A DNA stretch of 33,664 bases from Bathymodiolus japonicus methanotrophic gill symbiont (GCF_019721995.1 NZ_BLYC01000034.1:1-33664), one strand, 5' to 3'. Numbered from the stretch's first letter, positions 7,225-15,221 are shown. Numbers and translations are program-made. The notes: a model not told the origin generated them from the sequence alone.

Positions 7225-8073
7225 ATGATAAAGAAAAATGAACGGACAATATTGTTTCTCGACTTGCATATTGATCTCAAAACGGCTTCACATAAAATTA
7301 AAGGGTTGCGTAATAATTTTACCCTAACTGAATTATTTAAAAAAATTGAAGCTATCCGAGAAGCAAATAACGTCAATATGATTAGTCGTTCAGAAGATAA
7401 CAAAAAAGAAGTTTATTTGGCGGATATTAAATATGATTCTGAAAATTGTTGTTGGAAATTACTGGTCAATATTACTGATACGACATTAGCCGATGAAGTT
7501 CACAGGGAGCTTGGTAGTAATGACGATACTCGAAAAGTTAATGCTAAAAAGAATGGTGTAGGTACTGATTTTTCATCACACATAATCATAAAACCTGATC
7601 CCGAAGCAAATGGAAGTTGGCTCGCATTATATGAACAGTCGCTTGCTTTACCAGTAAGACTAGTTTCCAGTTATCTAAATGAGTTATTAAAAATAATAGC
7701 AAGAGAAAATAAAGACGATTTTGAGACTGACCACCCTAAAAATACTGTAGATACAAAAGGGGGAGTAAAAAAAATTAATACCTACTGTCATTGTCATTTT
7801 AACGGCCATATCTCTAAGCAATTTGAAGATGATCTTAATGGTGGCTTTTTGAAGTCACTGACCCTTATTACTGAAAGAATTGAGCAAAAGCACTTGTTGA
7901 CCTTGCAGGAAGGTGTTTCTGAAAATCAGTTCAAGGAAATGATAAATGCAGGAGTCCAGCTTGTCGTTCCTGAGCCTGTAGTATCTGCCTATCCAAAATC
8001 TATCCAGCCACATCTTCAAACCTTGGAAAGCTTTATCGGCGATGTCCGAATTTTGAATATTGGCAGAAGCTAA
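7225..8073 (+). CDS. Chimeric protein: N-terminal part of gene A fused to a restriction-enzyme-like tail
   Basis: A 282-residue ORF made of two parts. Residues 1 to about 213, up to GGFLKSLTLI, match the protein assembled from fragments at 9714-9926, 10103-10143 and 12128-12623 (gene A), so this is the only surviving N-terminus of that protein. From about residue 214 the reading changes to ERIEQKHLLTLQEGVSENQF, a segment ending with AYPKSIQPHLQTLESFIGDV, which resembles the extreme C-terminus of EcoRII-like type II restriction endonucleases. The join falls at a short shared SLTLI stretch, pointing to illegitimate recombination. Gene A itself is of unknown function: a soluble protein with a cysteine/histidine-containing YCHCHFNGHIS strand. 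The start ATG follows a weak ribosome-binding site. The chimera is open and could be translated, but is probably inert. Confidence 0.6.
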   Translation: MIKKNERTILFLDLHIDLKTASHKIKGLRNNFTLTELFKKIEAIREANNVNMISRSEDNKKEVYLADIKYDSENCCWKLLVNITDTTLADEVHRELGSNDDTRKVNAKKNGVGTDFSSHIIIKPDPEANGSWLALYEQSLALPVRLVSSYLNELLKIIARENKDDFETDHPKNTVDTKGGVKKINTYCHCHFNGHISKQFEDDLNGGFLKSLTLITERIEQKHLLTLQEGVSENQFKEMINAGVQLVVPEPVVSAYPKSIQPHLQTLESFIGDVRILNIGRS

Positions 8074-8101
8074 AAAGGCGGCTGAGTAGGGCAGGGCAGA
8101 A

Positions 8102-8365
8102 TTACCACGGATTATCCCAGCCTAAAACACGCCCATCCTCTAAATCCCCTTGATGCCTCTCTAATGTTTCTTGCACGTTGGGCTGTATGCGGTGAACAAG
8201 ATCACTTAATCGGGCTTTGTCTTCCTCTGTCTCCGCACCTTTAAGGCTATTGATTTCTTTTTGAACCCTTGCCCCTGCTTGAAAAATTTCTGTGATTGCA
8301 TCATCGCTAACGCTGTCAGCCCCGACGGGCTGATAGTCTCCAGAAGGCGCAGGGAAATTTGCCAA
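8102..8365 (-). CDS. Small acidic hypothetical protein whose start lies in an R1 cassette
   Basis: An 87-residue frame. The first 18 or so residues (from a TTG at 8363-8365, reading ANFPAPSGDYQPV) are encoded by the end of the R1 cassette at 8311-8569; the remainder (DDAITEIFQAGARVQKEINS onward, ending GWDNPW) is independent sequence that looks like a helical, acidic protein C-terminus. This R1 copy is one base shorter in its terminal hairpin than its sisters, which is what puts the two parts in one frame. It is best read as a gene whose N-terminus was replaced by R1. Family unknown. Confidence 0.45.
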   Translation of the reverse strand: MANFPAPSGDYQPVGADSVSDDAITEIFQAGARVQKEINSLKGAETEEDKARLSDLVHRIQPNVQETLERHQGDLEDGRVLGWDNPW

Positions 8366-8569
8366 TCCGAAGTGCGCGATAGCGCGCGAGGGAGGCTAAA
8401 ATTTTATCCCGAATAGCCGTAGAGCCATTTGTGGTAGCCATGACTGAGCTGCTTTGTGCTCAGTCTGTGGCGGACGCAGGGCGGCTGGAGCATCTCCTAT
8501 TCGCTGCGTAGGTGAACGAATTACGGCGACAGGAGTCCCGGAATTTCGTGAGGTAGCATGGCGCGCCTG
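8311..8569 (-). repeat. R1 cassette (259 bp), minus orientation
   Basis: Runs from CGCTGTC at 8311 to GGCGCGCCTG at 8569, nearly identical to the other standard copies apart from one missing base in the terminal hairpin (about 8319-8325). Confidence 0.87.
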
Positions 8570-8662
8570 ACTTTTTTATATCATTTGCTAATTAACGCTT
8601 TTTTCTTTTGATCGTAAAAAAAAGGTTACTAAAAATCAGTCTTTGAGAAGTCGAGACCATTA

Positions 8663-8690
8663 AAAAAAATGGCATCTTTTCGCCATTTTC
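8663..8690 (-). terminator. Rho-independent terminator, minus strand
   Basis: Read on the minus strand, AAAATGGC and GCCATTTT pair around an 8-nt loop and are followed by a run of T. It is placed 3' of the Mrr-like fragment ending at 8747. A second GC-rich hairpin (TAGGGGC/GCCCCTA, about 8699-8720) followed by TTTT faces the opposite way. Confidence 0.65.
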
Positions 8691-8746
8691 CCGCTAGGGT
8701 AGGGGCAGGGAAGCCCCTATTTTAATTGTCTAAAAACAGGGATGTT

Positions 8747-8950
8747 TTATTCTTTTCTTGTTCGCTGGTTTTTTGGACAAAGCAGATTTAAAAGCCTATC
8801 ACCGCTTACCATTTTCATTTTTGCATTTTTTGCAATCTGCGCTGCTTGCTTTCCAGTTTTACCAGTATGAACAAATAGGGCGCGTTTGTCTCTGCGGTGG
8901 CATATAAGGGCAAATTCTCGAACGTGGGCGGCGTTTATGTGGCCTTTGTA
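8747..8950 (-). pseudogene. Mrr-type restriction endonuclease, C-terminal fragment
   Basis: The minus-strand frame reads HINAAHVREFALICHRRDKR, then ALFVHTGKTGKQAAQIAK, and MVSGDRLLNLLC before a stop at 8747-8749. The order of a strand followed by a T-x-K/G-containing loop, an alanine-rich helix and an I-D/S-G-x-x-L segment is that of the Mrr_cat / restriction-endonuclease fold C-terminal half. The N-terminal part has been cut at about 8950 by a truncated IS element. A terminator follows at 8663-8690. Confidence 0.5.
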
Positions 8951-9712
8951 CCTTTAGGCGGGTTGATTTCTTTTGCCTGAACCAAAGTTACTTCAATACC
9001 TTCTTTCCCTTTTACGGGGAAAGTGCAGCGTAACACTTTAATTTCTTGCTGAACTTGTCGCGATTTTTCGCCTTTTTTTCGTGGCTTAATAAAACTAACG
9101 CGACTCATAACCTCTTGCTTATCGACGCTATCCCACAGTGTTTCATCCGCTGATAATTTACGGTTATGCCTGGCTCTTACTAGCCAGTCAGCAGGCGTAT
9201 TTAACGCCTTACTTCTCTGCATAGCTTTTTCCTCTTGTCCACATCCACGCATCACTAACCCCTAAAGGGAGCCGGTCTGGTGTAATGCAGAGTGTCGGAT
9301 GCAAGTACATGCCTCTTTGGGCATCGTAAGATAAGCGACCTAAATCCTCAGTTTCTTGTCCATTAAAATCTAATTCTGTCGTATCTTGTAAGCATAAAAT
9401 AACGGGCTCTTCACTGACTATAATGCGCTGTTCAACTTGATCTGTATGGGCGACTAACAACTTTTCCCATGTCACATTTTCATTTGCATAAAATCGATAA
9501 GTCGCTTGTGTTTCAGTCCAGCCTTGGCAAGCCTGAGGAATGCTTAGTTTAGGCGCTTTTACAAAAGTTTCTATCAATTTAACTGCTTTTTTATTAAGCC
9601 GTGAATCACCTAAATCTAAATTACAAAATTCCATTTCTGCCCAAGTCTCAGTCATCGTTACTAAAATAATGAGATTTTACACTCTTATATCAGACTTGTG
9701 TGTAAGGAGATG
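8951..9712 (-). mobile_element. Tn5-like IS4 element, copy 1, truncated deletion derivative
   Basis: The transposase-start end is intact (GGAGATG at 9712), but the other end has been lost at about 8951. It has the same 143-bp internal deletion as copy 2, which joins the start of the transposase to a later segment out of frame and removes the second catalytic aspartate (VADREGD). The two ORF pieces are 9209-9655 and 8935-9255. The flank starting at 9713 is gene A sequence. Confidence 0.85.
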
Positions 9713-9713
9713 T

Positions 9714-9926
9714 GTTCACAGGGAGCTTGGTGGTAATGACGATACTCGAAAAGTTAATGCTAAAAAGAATGGTGTAGGTACTGATTTTTCATCACACATA
9801 ATCATAAAACCTGATCCCGAAGCAAATGTAAGTTGGCTCGCATTATATGAACAATCGCCTGCTTTACCAGTAAGACTAGTTTCCAGTTATCTAAATGAGT
9901 TATTAAAAATAATAGCAAAAGAAAAT
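9714..9926 (+). pseudogene. Gene A, second copy: middle fragment
   Basis: Codes for VHRELGGNDDTRKVNAKKNG onwards to LKIIAKEN, about 93 percent or more like residues 94-165 of the chimera at 7225. It is cut on the left by the Tn5-like IS copy 1 and on the right by an IS66-type MITE (9927-10102) with an exact 8-bp duplication, after which coding resumes for 13 codons (10103-10143) up to IS copy 2. Confidence 0.8.
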
Positions 9927-10102
9927 GTAACTACTCAGCGTGTTTTTTAACTTTAAAATCAAATGGATATATTTTAATTTAACCTTACTTTAGTCATTTT
10001 CACCTTTAAAAAGGGGTGAAAATTGGACTAAAATTCAGAGAGATACATTAATTATTATTTTAAATCAATCTGTTATGAGTTTAAATTACGCTGAGTAGTT
10101 AC
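9927..10102. mobile_element. R5 MITE (176 bp), IS66-type ends, 8-bp target duplication
   Basis: Terminal inverted repeats GTAACTACTCAGCGT and their complement; flanks AAGAAAAT at 9919-9926 and 10103-10110 are an exact 8-bp direct repeat. Ends beginning GTAA with 8-bp duplications are the hallmark of the IS66 family, and an IS66 transposase remnant is present at 18685-19066. No ORF inside. A half copy is at 16257-16333. Confidence 0.85.
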
Positions 10103-10143
10103 AAGAAAATAAAGACGATTTTGAGATTGACCACCCTAGAAAT

Positions 10144-11421
10144 CACCTCCTTACACACAAGTCCTAAAATACGCCTTTTAGCTTTCTGGCCATTTGAATA
10201 CCATATACGCAGTCCTGAATCCTCTGAAAACCGATCCAAATACTTTTCGCACCAGGGTCACCATCTGATTTACGCCCTAAAAAACCACCCAATGTCGCTA
10301 AATTTCTTAACACGGCATTCAGTGTAGGCACTTTTTTGGGTATCTTTTTGTCCAATAAACCATAAGATGATTTCCATTCTAAAGGATCAAAGATTAATTC
10401 AGCAGGCAAGTCAGGACAGATGCGACCTAAGCGCATAAGATACATCACCCGCCAAGCAATAACCATGGCCATGACTAAGGCTTTTTCAATGCGCTCTTTA
10501 CTGGATAATTGAAGCTTTTCAACCTTGCAGCCCACTTTCAAAATATCAAAAAACATTTCTATTTCCCAGCGACAGCGATACCAGTCAATCAACTCACAGG
10601 CTTGATCTTCACTTTCTACCCTTCGATTGCTTAATAAGCGCCATATGAGCGGTGACTTCCCTTTAGGCGGGTTGATTTCTTTTGCCTGAACCAAAGTTAC
10701 TTCAATACCTTCTTTCCCTTTTACGGGGAAAGTGCAGCGTAACACTTTAATTTCTTGCTGAACTTGTCGCGATTTTTCGCCTTTTTTTCGTGGCTTAATA
10801 AAACTAACGCGACTCATAACCTCTTGCTTATCGACGCTATCCCACAGTGTTTCATCCGCTGATAATTTACGGTTATGCCTGGCTCTTACTAGCCAGTCAG
10901 CAGGCGTATTTAACGCCTTACTTCTCTGCATAGCTTTTTCCTCTTGTCCACATCCACGCATCACTAACCCCTAAAGGGAGCCGGTCTGGTGTAATGCAGA
11001 GTGTCGGATGCAAGTACATGCCTCTTTGGGCATCGTAAGATAAGCGACCTAAATCCTCAGTTTCTTGTCCATTAAAATCTAATTCTGTCGTATCTTGTAA
11101 GCATAAAATAACGGGCTCTTCACTGACTATAATGCGCTGTTCAACTTGATCTGTATGGGCGACTAACAACTTTTCCCATGTCACATTCTCATTTGCATAA
11201 AATCGATAAGTCGCTTGTGTTTCAGTCCAGCCTTGGCAAGCCTGAGGAATGCTTAGTTTAGGCGCTTTTACAAAAGTTTCTATCAATTTAACTGCTTTTT
11301 TATTAAGCCGTGAATCACCTAAATCTAAATTACAAAATTCCATTTCTGCCCAAGTCTCAGTCATCGTTACTAAAATAATGAGATTTTACACTCTTATATC
11401 AGACTTGTGTGTAAGGAGATG
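10144..11421 (-). mobile_element. Tn5-like IS4 element, copy 2, deletion derivative (1278 bp)
   Basis: Both ends are present (CACCTCCTTACACACAAGTC and GACTTGTGTGTAAGGAGATG). It is exactly 143 bp shorter than the full element at 12624-14044 because of the same internal deletion as copy 1, which splits the transposase into two frames (10918-11364 and 10164-10964). Left flank ccctagaaat belongs to gene A; right flank gcctaaggg belongs to an R4 MITE, so the two flanks come from different insertion events. Confidence 0.9.
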
Positions 11422-11533
11422 GCCTAAGGGGAATTAAGTAGGGGTTTGCTATAAACATGGCAAAACCACCTAAAATAAACCTCGATACACCAGCATTGTG
11501 TATTTCAGCTACTCAATAATTGGGAAACTTCAG
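11422..11533. mobile_element. R4 MITE, right half of a split copy
   Basis: Matches the right half of the R4 MITE from GCCTAAGGG to CTTCAG. Its left half is at 14045-14147 beyond IS copy 3, in the opposite orientation. Both halves carry the 9-bp GCCTAAGGG at the IS boundary. Confidence 0.85.
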
Positions 11534-11552
11534 TTGTGTTTTATAACCGATT

Positions 11553-12125
11553 TTATATATTTAAATTTAACCGTTCACAGAGGTAATACATTCCAAAAAG
11601 CAAAAGAGTAAGCAATTGCCAAAATATTGTTATAAATATACCTGCGAAAACCCATTCAGCGATATGGTATTGAGTTTCTAAAAAGCTGGGAACAGATGCG
11701 ATTGATCCAACTTTTGCATAAATAATTAGAAATATACTATCTACCGTTAAAAACGAAAATAAGCGTAAAAGAAAGTCTCTACGTGTTAGTGCTTGATCTT
11801 CTAACTCTGTATTACCAGCCTTGATGTTAATAGTTGGAGCATCAATCATTTCTTGATCAATAATTGGTCGGTTAAAAGTAGCTATTGCAGCTAGGGCGGT
11901 AATTAAAAAACCTGGAAGACTAATTACAAAATCAGTTAAATTTTCAACCAAACCATTTTTACCAACAACATCGCTTATTTCAGCTAAGAACACTAAAATG
12001 GCTAAACTGATTACAGTTAGGATAAGTGGTATTATCCAGTTGTAGACCTTTCCCGCGGGGTGTTTTAGGAATAAATATGAGATTGGTCTTGTTAACTGAT
12101 AAACAATCACTTTATATCTTTTCAT
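11553..12125 (-). CDS. Gene B: four-helix membrane protein of unknown function
   Basis: 190 residues with four strong hydrophobic segments at about 29-49, 65-86, 117-141 and 155-181, joined by short loops; the loop between the second and third is polar (about 30 residues, with ELEDQALTRRD). No signal peptide cleavage site is evident, so it should be an inner-membrane protein with both ends probably cytoplasmic. Its ATG lies 2 nt after the stop of gene A, which implies translational coupling and joint function. The ORF is intact although gene A next to it is broken. No family recognised. The soluble-protein plus small-multi-helix-membrane-protein layout, on a plasmid rich in restriction genes, is like many toxic or defence modules, but this is an inference. 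Confidence 0.65.
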   Translation of the reverse strand: MKRYKVIVYQLTRPISYLFLKHPAGKVYNWIIPLILTVISLAILVFLAEISDVVGKNGLVENLTDFVISLPGFLITALAAIATFNRPIIDQEMIDAPTINIKAGNTELEDQALTRRDFLLRLFSFLTVDSIFLIIYAKVGSIASVPSFLETQYHIAEWVFAGIFITIFWQLLTLLLFGMYYLCERLNLNI

Positions 12126-12127
12126 AT

Positions 12128-12623
12128 CTAAATATGCTCTAACATCTTAGTGATGATTGGTTTATATATCTGGCCTACAGACGTTGCTGAAAAATCTTTA
12201 AAATCTGTGATTTTAATTTTTTTAACGTAATTTTCAGAATTGATTAATTTTCCTGTATTGGTGTCTATTTCGGCAGTATGGTAAATATCACCATCGTCTT
12301 TAAATGAAATTTTGATTGATTCCATATTCATGGCCTTTGCATCATTATTTTTGATAAGACCCATATATTTGTAATTACCTCCTGATTTTAATATGTTACC
12401 TTTATCTATTTGTATTGATATCTTAAACTCTTTCATACTCTTGTGATTTTGAGCGTCATAACCGACAATGCTATCTAGGTTACTTGAAATGAGGGTCAGT
12501 GACTTCAAACTGCCACCATTAAGATCATCTTCAAGTTGCTTAGAGATATGGCCGTTAAAATGACAATGACAGTAGGTATTAATTTTTTTTACTCCCCCTT
12601 TTGTATCTACAGTATTTCTAGGG
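12128..12623 (-). pseudogene. Gene A, second copy: C-terminal fragment
   Basis: Reads from PRNTVDTKGGVKKINTYCHC through the region shared with the chimera at 7225 and on to the true gene A C-terminus, which includes GNYKYMGLIKNNDAKAMNME, an immunoglobulin-like run of short strands, and the end QIYKPIITKMLEHI. The upstream cut is the IS end at 12624. Its missing upstream part is not next door but at 10103-10143 and 9714-9926, on the far side of IS copy 2 and on the other strand. Reassembled with the N-terminus from 7225, gene A would be about 330 residues. The stop is 2 nt before gene B. Confidence 0.75.
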
Positions 12624-14044
12624 CATCTCCTTACACACAAGTCTGATATAAGAGTGTAAAATCTCATTATTTTAGTAACGATGACTGAGACTTGGGCAGA
12701 AATGGAATTTTGTAATTTAGATTTAGGTGATTCACGGCTTAATAAAAGAGCAGTTAAATTGATAGAAACTTTTGTAAAAGCGCCTAAACTAAGCATTCCT
12801 CAGGCTTGCCAAGGCTGGGCTGAAACACAAGCGACTTATCGATTTTATGCAAATGAAAATGTGACATGGGAAAAGTTGTTAGTCGCCCATACAGATCAAG
12901 TTGAACAGCGCATTATAGTCAGTGAAGAGCCCGTTATTTTATGCTTACAAGATACGACAGAATTAGATTTTAATGGACAAGAAACTGAGGATTTAGGTCG
13001 CTTATCTTACGATGCCCAAAGAGGCATGTACTTGCATCCGACACTCTGCATTACACCAGACCGGCTCCCTTTAGGGGTTAGTGATGCGTGGATGTGGGCA
13101 AGAGGAAAAAGCAAAGCAGAAGATCAAAATAATCCCACGATAAAAGAAAGTGATCGCTGGATAGAAGGTTATGAACGTGTCGCTGAAATGGCCGAACGTT
13201 GCCCTAAAAGTCGGCTCGTTTATGTGGCCGATAGAGAAGGTGATATTTTAAGTCTTATGCAGAGAAGTAAGGCGTTAAATACGCCTGCTGACTGGCTAGT
13301 AAGAGCCAGGCATAACCGTAAATTATCAGCGGATGAAACACTGTGGGATAGCGTCGATAAGCAAGAGGTTATGAGTCGCGTTAGTTTTATTAAGCCACGA
13401 AAAAAAGGCGAAAAATCGCGACAAGTTCAGCAAGAAATTAAAGTGTTACGCTGCACTTTCCCCGTAAAAGGGAAAGAAGGTATTGAAGTAACTTTGGTTC
13501 AGGCAAAAGAAATCAACCCGCCTAAAGGGAAGTCACCGCTCATATGGCGCTTATTAAGCAATCGAAGGGTAGAAAGTGAAGATCAAGCCTGTGAGTTGAT
13601 TGACTGGTATCGCTGTCGCTGGGAAATAGAAATGTTTTTTGATATTTTGAAAGTGGGCTGCAAGGTTGAAAAGCTTCAATTATCCAGTAAAGAGCGCATT
13701 GAAAAAGCCTTAGTCATGGCCATGGTTATTGCTTGGCGGGTGATGTATCTTATGCGCTTAGGTCGCATCTGTCCTGACTTGCCTGCTGAATTAATCTTTG
13801 ATCCTTTAGAATGGAAATCATCTTATGGTTTATTGGACAAAAAGATACCCAAAAAAGTGCCTACACTGAATGCCGTGTTAAGAAATTTAGCGACATTGGG
13901 TGGTTTTTTAGGGCGTAAATCAGATGGTGACCCTGGTGCGAAAAGTATTTGGATCGGTTTTCAGAGGATTCAGGACTGCGTATATGGTATTCAAATGGCC
14001 AGAAAGCTAAAAGGCGTATTTTAGGACTTGTGTGTAAGGAGGTG
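12624..14044 (+). mobile_element. Tn5-like IS4-family insertion sequence, copy 3, complete (1421 bp)
   Basis: Terminal inverted repeats CATCTCCTTACACACAAGTC and GACTTGTGTGTAAGGAGGTG strongly recall the IS50/Tn5 end CTGACTCTTATACACAAGT. It contains an intact transposase and is the only complete copy here. Left flank cctagaaat-type sequence (gene A) and right flank cccttaggc (R4, reverse) do not match each other, but each matches a flank of copy 2. Confidence 0.92.
12681..14024 (+). CDS. IS4-family (IS50/Tn5-like) transposase
   Basis: 447 residues, full length. Cut-and-paste DDE transposase: first aspartate D91 in CLQDTTELDF, second D184 in VADREGD, and the IS4 signature Y-(2)-R-(3)-E-(6)-K at Y310, R313, E317 and K324 in WYRCRWEIEMFFDILKVGCK. 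The N-terminal DLGDSRLNKR segment is typical of Tn5-type transposases. The start ATG lies about 57 bp inside the left end. This intact protein could act on the two deletion derivatives, which keep one or both ends. Confidence 0.95.
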   Translation: MTETWAEMEFCNLDLGDSRLNKRAVKLIETFVKAPKLSIPQACQGWAETQATYRFYANENVTWEKLLVAHTDQVEQRIIVSEEPVILCLQDTTELDFNGQETEDLGRLSYDAQRGMYLHPTLCITPDRLPLGVSDAWMWARGKSKAEDQNNPTIKESDRWIEGYERVAEMAERCPKSRLVYVADREGDILSLMQRSKALNTPADWLVRARHNRKLSADETLWDSVDKQEVMSRVSFIKPRKKGEKSRQVQQEIKVLRCTFPVKGKEGIEVTLVQAKEINPPKGKSPLIWRLLSNRRVESEDQACELIDWYRCRWEIEMFFDILKVGCKVEKLQLSSKERIEKALVMAMVIAWRVMYLMRLGRICPDLPAELIFDPLEWKSSYGLLDKKIPKKVPTLNAVLRNLATLGGFLGRKSDGDPGAKSIWIGFQRIQDCVYGIQMARKLKGVF

Positions 14045-14147
14045 CCCTTAGGCAATAGCATTTGAAACGAATGAAAAGACTGTTTTTTTTCATATAGTTG
14101 TAGCATAGTTTCAATTTTACCATAAATAATTATTGGGGAAACTTCAG
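14045..14147. mobile_element. R4 MITE, left half of a split copy (reverse orientation)
   Basis: Reverse complement of the left half of R4, from CCCTTAGGC next to the IS end to CTTCAG at 14147. Partner of 11422-11533. Confidence 0.85.
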
Positions 14148-14178
14148 TTCACTAAGCAACGACGCGTTTTTAGTTGCA

Positions 14179-14214
14179 TATACAAATTATAAACCACCGT
14201 TTATAATTTGTATA
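14179..14214. promoter_or_regulatory. 16-bp perfect inverted repeat upstream of the resolvase (res/operator candidate)
   Basis: TATACAAATTATAAAC at 14179-14194 and GTTTATAATTTGTATA at 14199-14214 are perfect complements with a 4-nt centre. The repeat ends about 20 bp before the resolvase start. Serine resolvases bind paired half-sites of this general size and often repress their own gene from the res site, so this is the likely binding site; a second subsite is not obvious. Confidence 0.65.
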
Positions 14215-14235
14215 ACTAAATAAAAAGGTGTGATT

Positions 14236-14913
14236 ATGATTAAGAAAGCTATAGGTTACGTAAGAGTATCAACCTCTGAACAAGGAAGAAGTGGGTTAGG
14301 GCTAAAGGTTCAAGAATCGAATATAAAGGAATTCTGTAAAAATGAGGGTATTGAGTTAATCAAGATATTATCCGAAGTGGAAAGCGGAAAAGGGTTTGAT
14401 GCTTTAGAGAAACGCCCTGTATTATCTCAAGCATTAAATTGCGCTAAAAAGGAATCAGCTTATATCATTGTGAATAAGTTAGACAGACTAGGTCGCGATG
14501 TTGCTTTTATATCATCGCTAATGGCAAATAAAACCCCATTCATTGCAGCACAACTTGGAAGAGACGCAGACACCTTTATGCTCCACCTATACGCGGCTCT
14601 ATCCGAAAAGGAACGGGAGTTGATTAGCACTAGAACAAAGGCGGCTCTACAAATATTAAAGGCGCGAGGGGTTCAACTAGGTAATCAAACAAATTTAGAT
14701 GAAGCACGGCTAAAGAGCAATGAAATAAACAAGGAGCTAGCCAGTGACTTCGCTAGAACCGTAAGCGACATTATCGAGGGGTATCGGATTAAAGGCTTAT
14801 CAATGGGGAATGTGGCTAATGAATTAAATAAACTAGGCGTAAAAACGAGACGCGGGGGTAAATGGCACGCATCAACAGTGAAGAATATTATTGATCGAGA
14901 GAAAACAGTATAA
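14236..14913 (+). CDS. Serine recombinase (resolvase/invertase family)
   Basis: 225 residues from the ATG at 14236, which sits about 6 nt after AAAGGTG; a GTG at 14230 is less likely. The catalytic serine is S12 in YVRVSTSEQ; KLDRLGRD at 81-88 and EKERELISTRT at 124-134 are the conserved catalytic-domain arginine motifs and the long helix. The C-terminal 50 residues (GLSMGNVANELNKLGVKT...RGGKWHASTV) form a helix-turn-helix, as usual for resolvases of about 200 residues. On a plasmid its role would be dimer resolution or cointegrate resolution. It appears intact and has its own upstream palindrome. Confidence 0.9.
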   Translation: MIKKAIGYVRVSTSEQGRSGLGLKVQESNIKEFCKNEGIELIKILSEVESGKGFDALEKRPVLSQALNCAKKESAYIIVNKLDRLGRDVAFISSLMANKTPFIAAQLGRDADTFMLHLYAALSEKERELISTRTKAALQILKARGVQLGNQTNLDEARLKSNEINKELASDFARTVSDIIEGYRIKGLSMGNVANELNKLGVKTRRGGKWHASTVKNIIDREKTV

Positions 14914-14921
14914 ATTTAGGC

Positions 14922-15216
14922 GGTTCTGTCGCATACCCCCCCCCCTTCCCTACGTTATCTGCCATCATAATTCTCAATTTCAATAAAAGGTAGATCATAT
15001 GCTCAGCTTCAAAGGCACTCACTTTCAAATGATGGGCTTTAAAGCGTTTCACTCCGCCCAAGCAACAATTGATGGAATTGAAACGGCACATATCATCCCA
15101 AAGGGGCAATTGTCTGAGGAAAATATTCCTGCTTATAAGCAGTTTATGGCTTTAGCAGGATAGTTATGCCTGAAGACCAGGAGGTATGTGCTTTTGATAA
15201 TTATTGCGACAGAACC
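14922..15216. mobile_element. Internally deleted IS6 derivative (295 bp), both ends intact
   Basis: Has both 12-bp IS6 terminal repeats (GGTTCTGTCGCA at 14922, TGCGACAGAACC ending 15216) but lacks about 520 bp of transposase. A run of ten C lies near the left end. No matching 8-bp flanks. As ends are intact it could be moved by the full IS6 transposase. Confidence 0.88.
14999..15163 (+). pseudogene. In-frame internally deleted IS6 transposase (54 codons)
   Basis: From ATG at 14999 the frame reads MLSFKGTHFQMMGFKAFHSA and on to the normal IS6 C-terminus ending FMALAG. It joins the first 9 residues of the transposase to its last 45 without a frameshift. All catalytic residues are gone. The AAAGGTAGATCAT leader is that of the full element. 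Confidence 0.75.
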
Positions 15217-15221
15217 AAACA

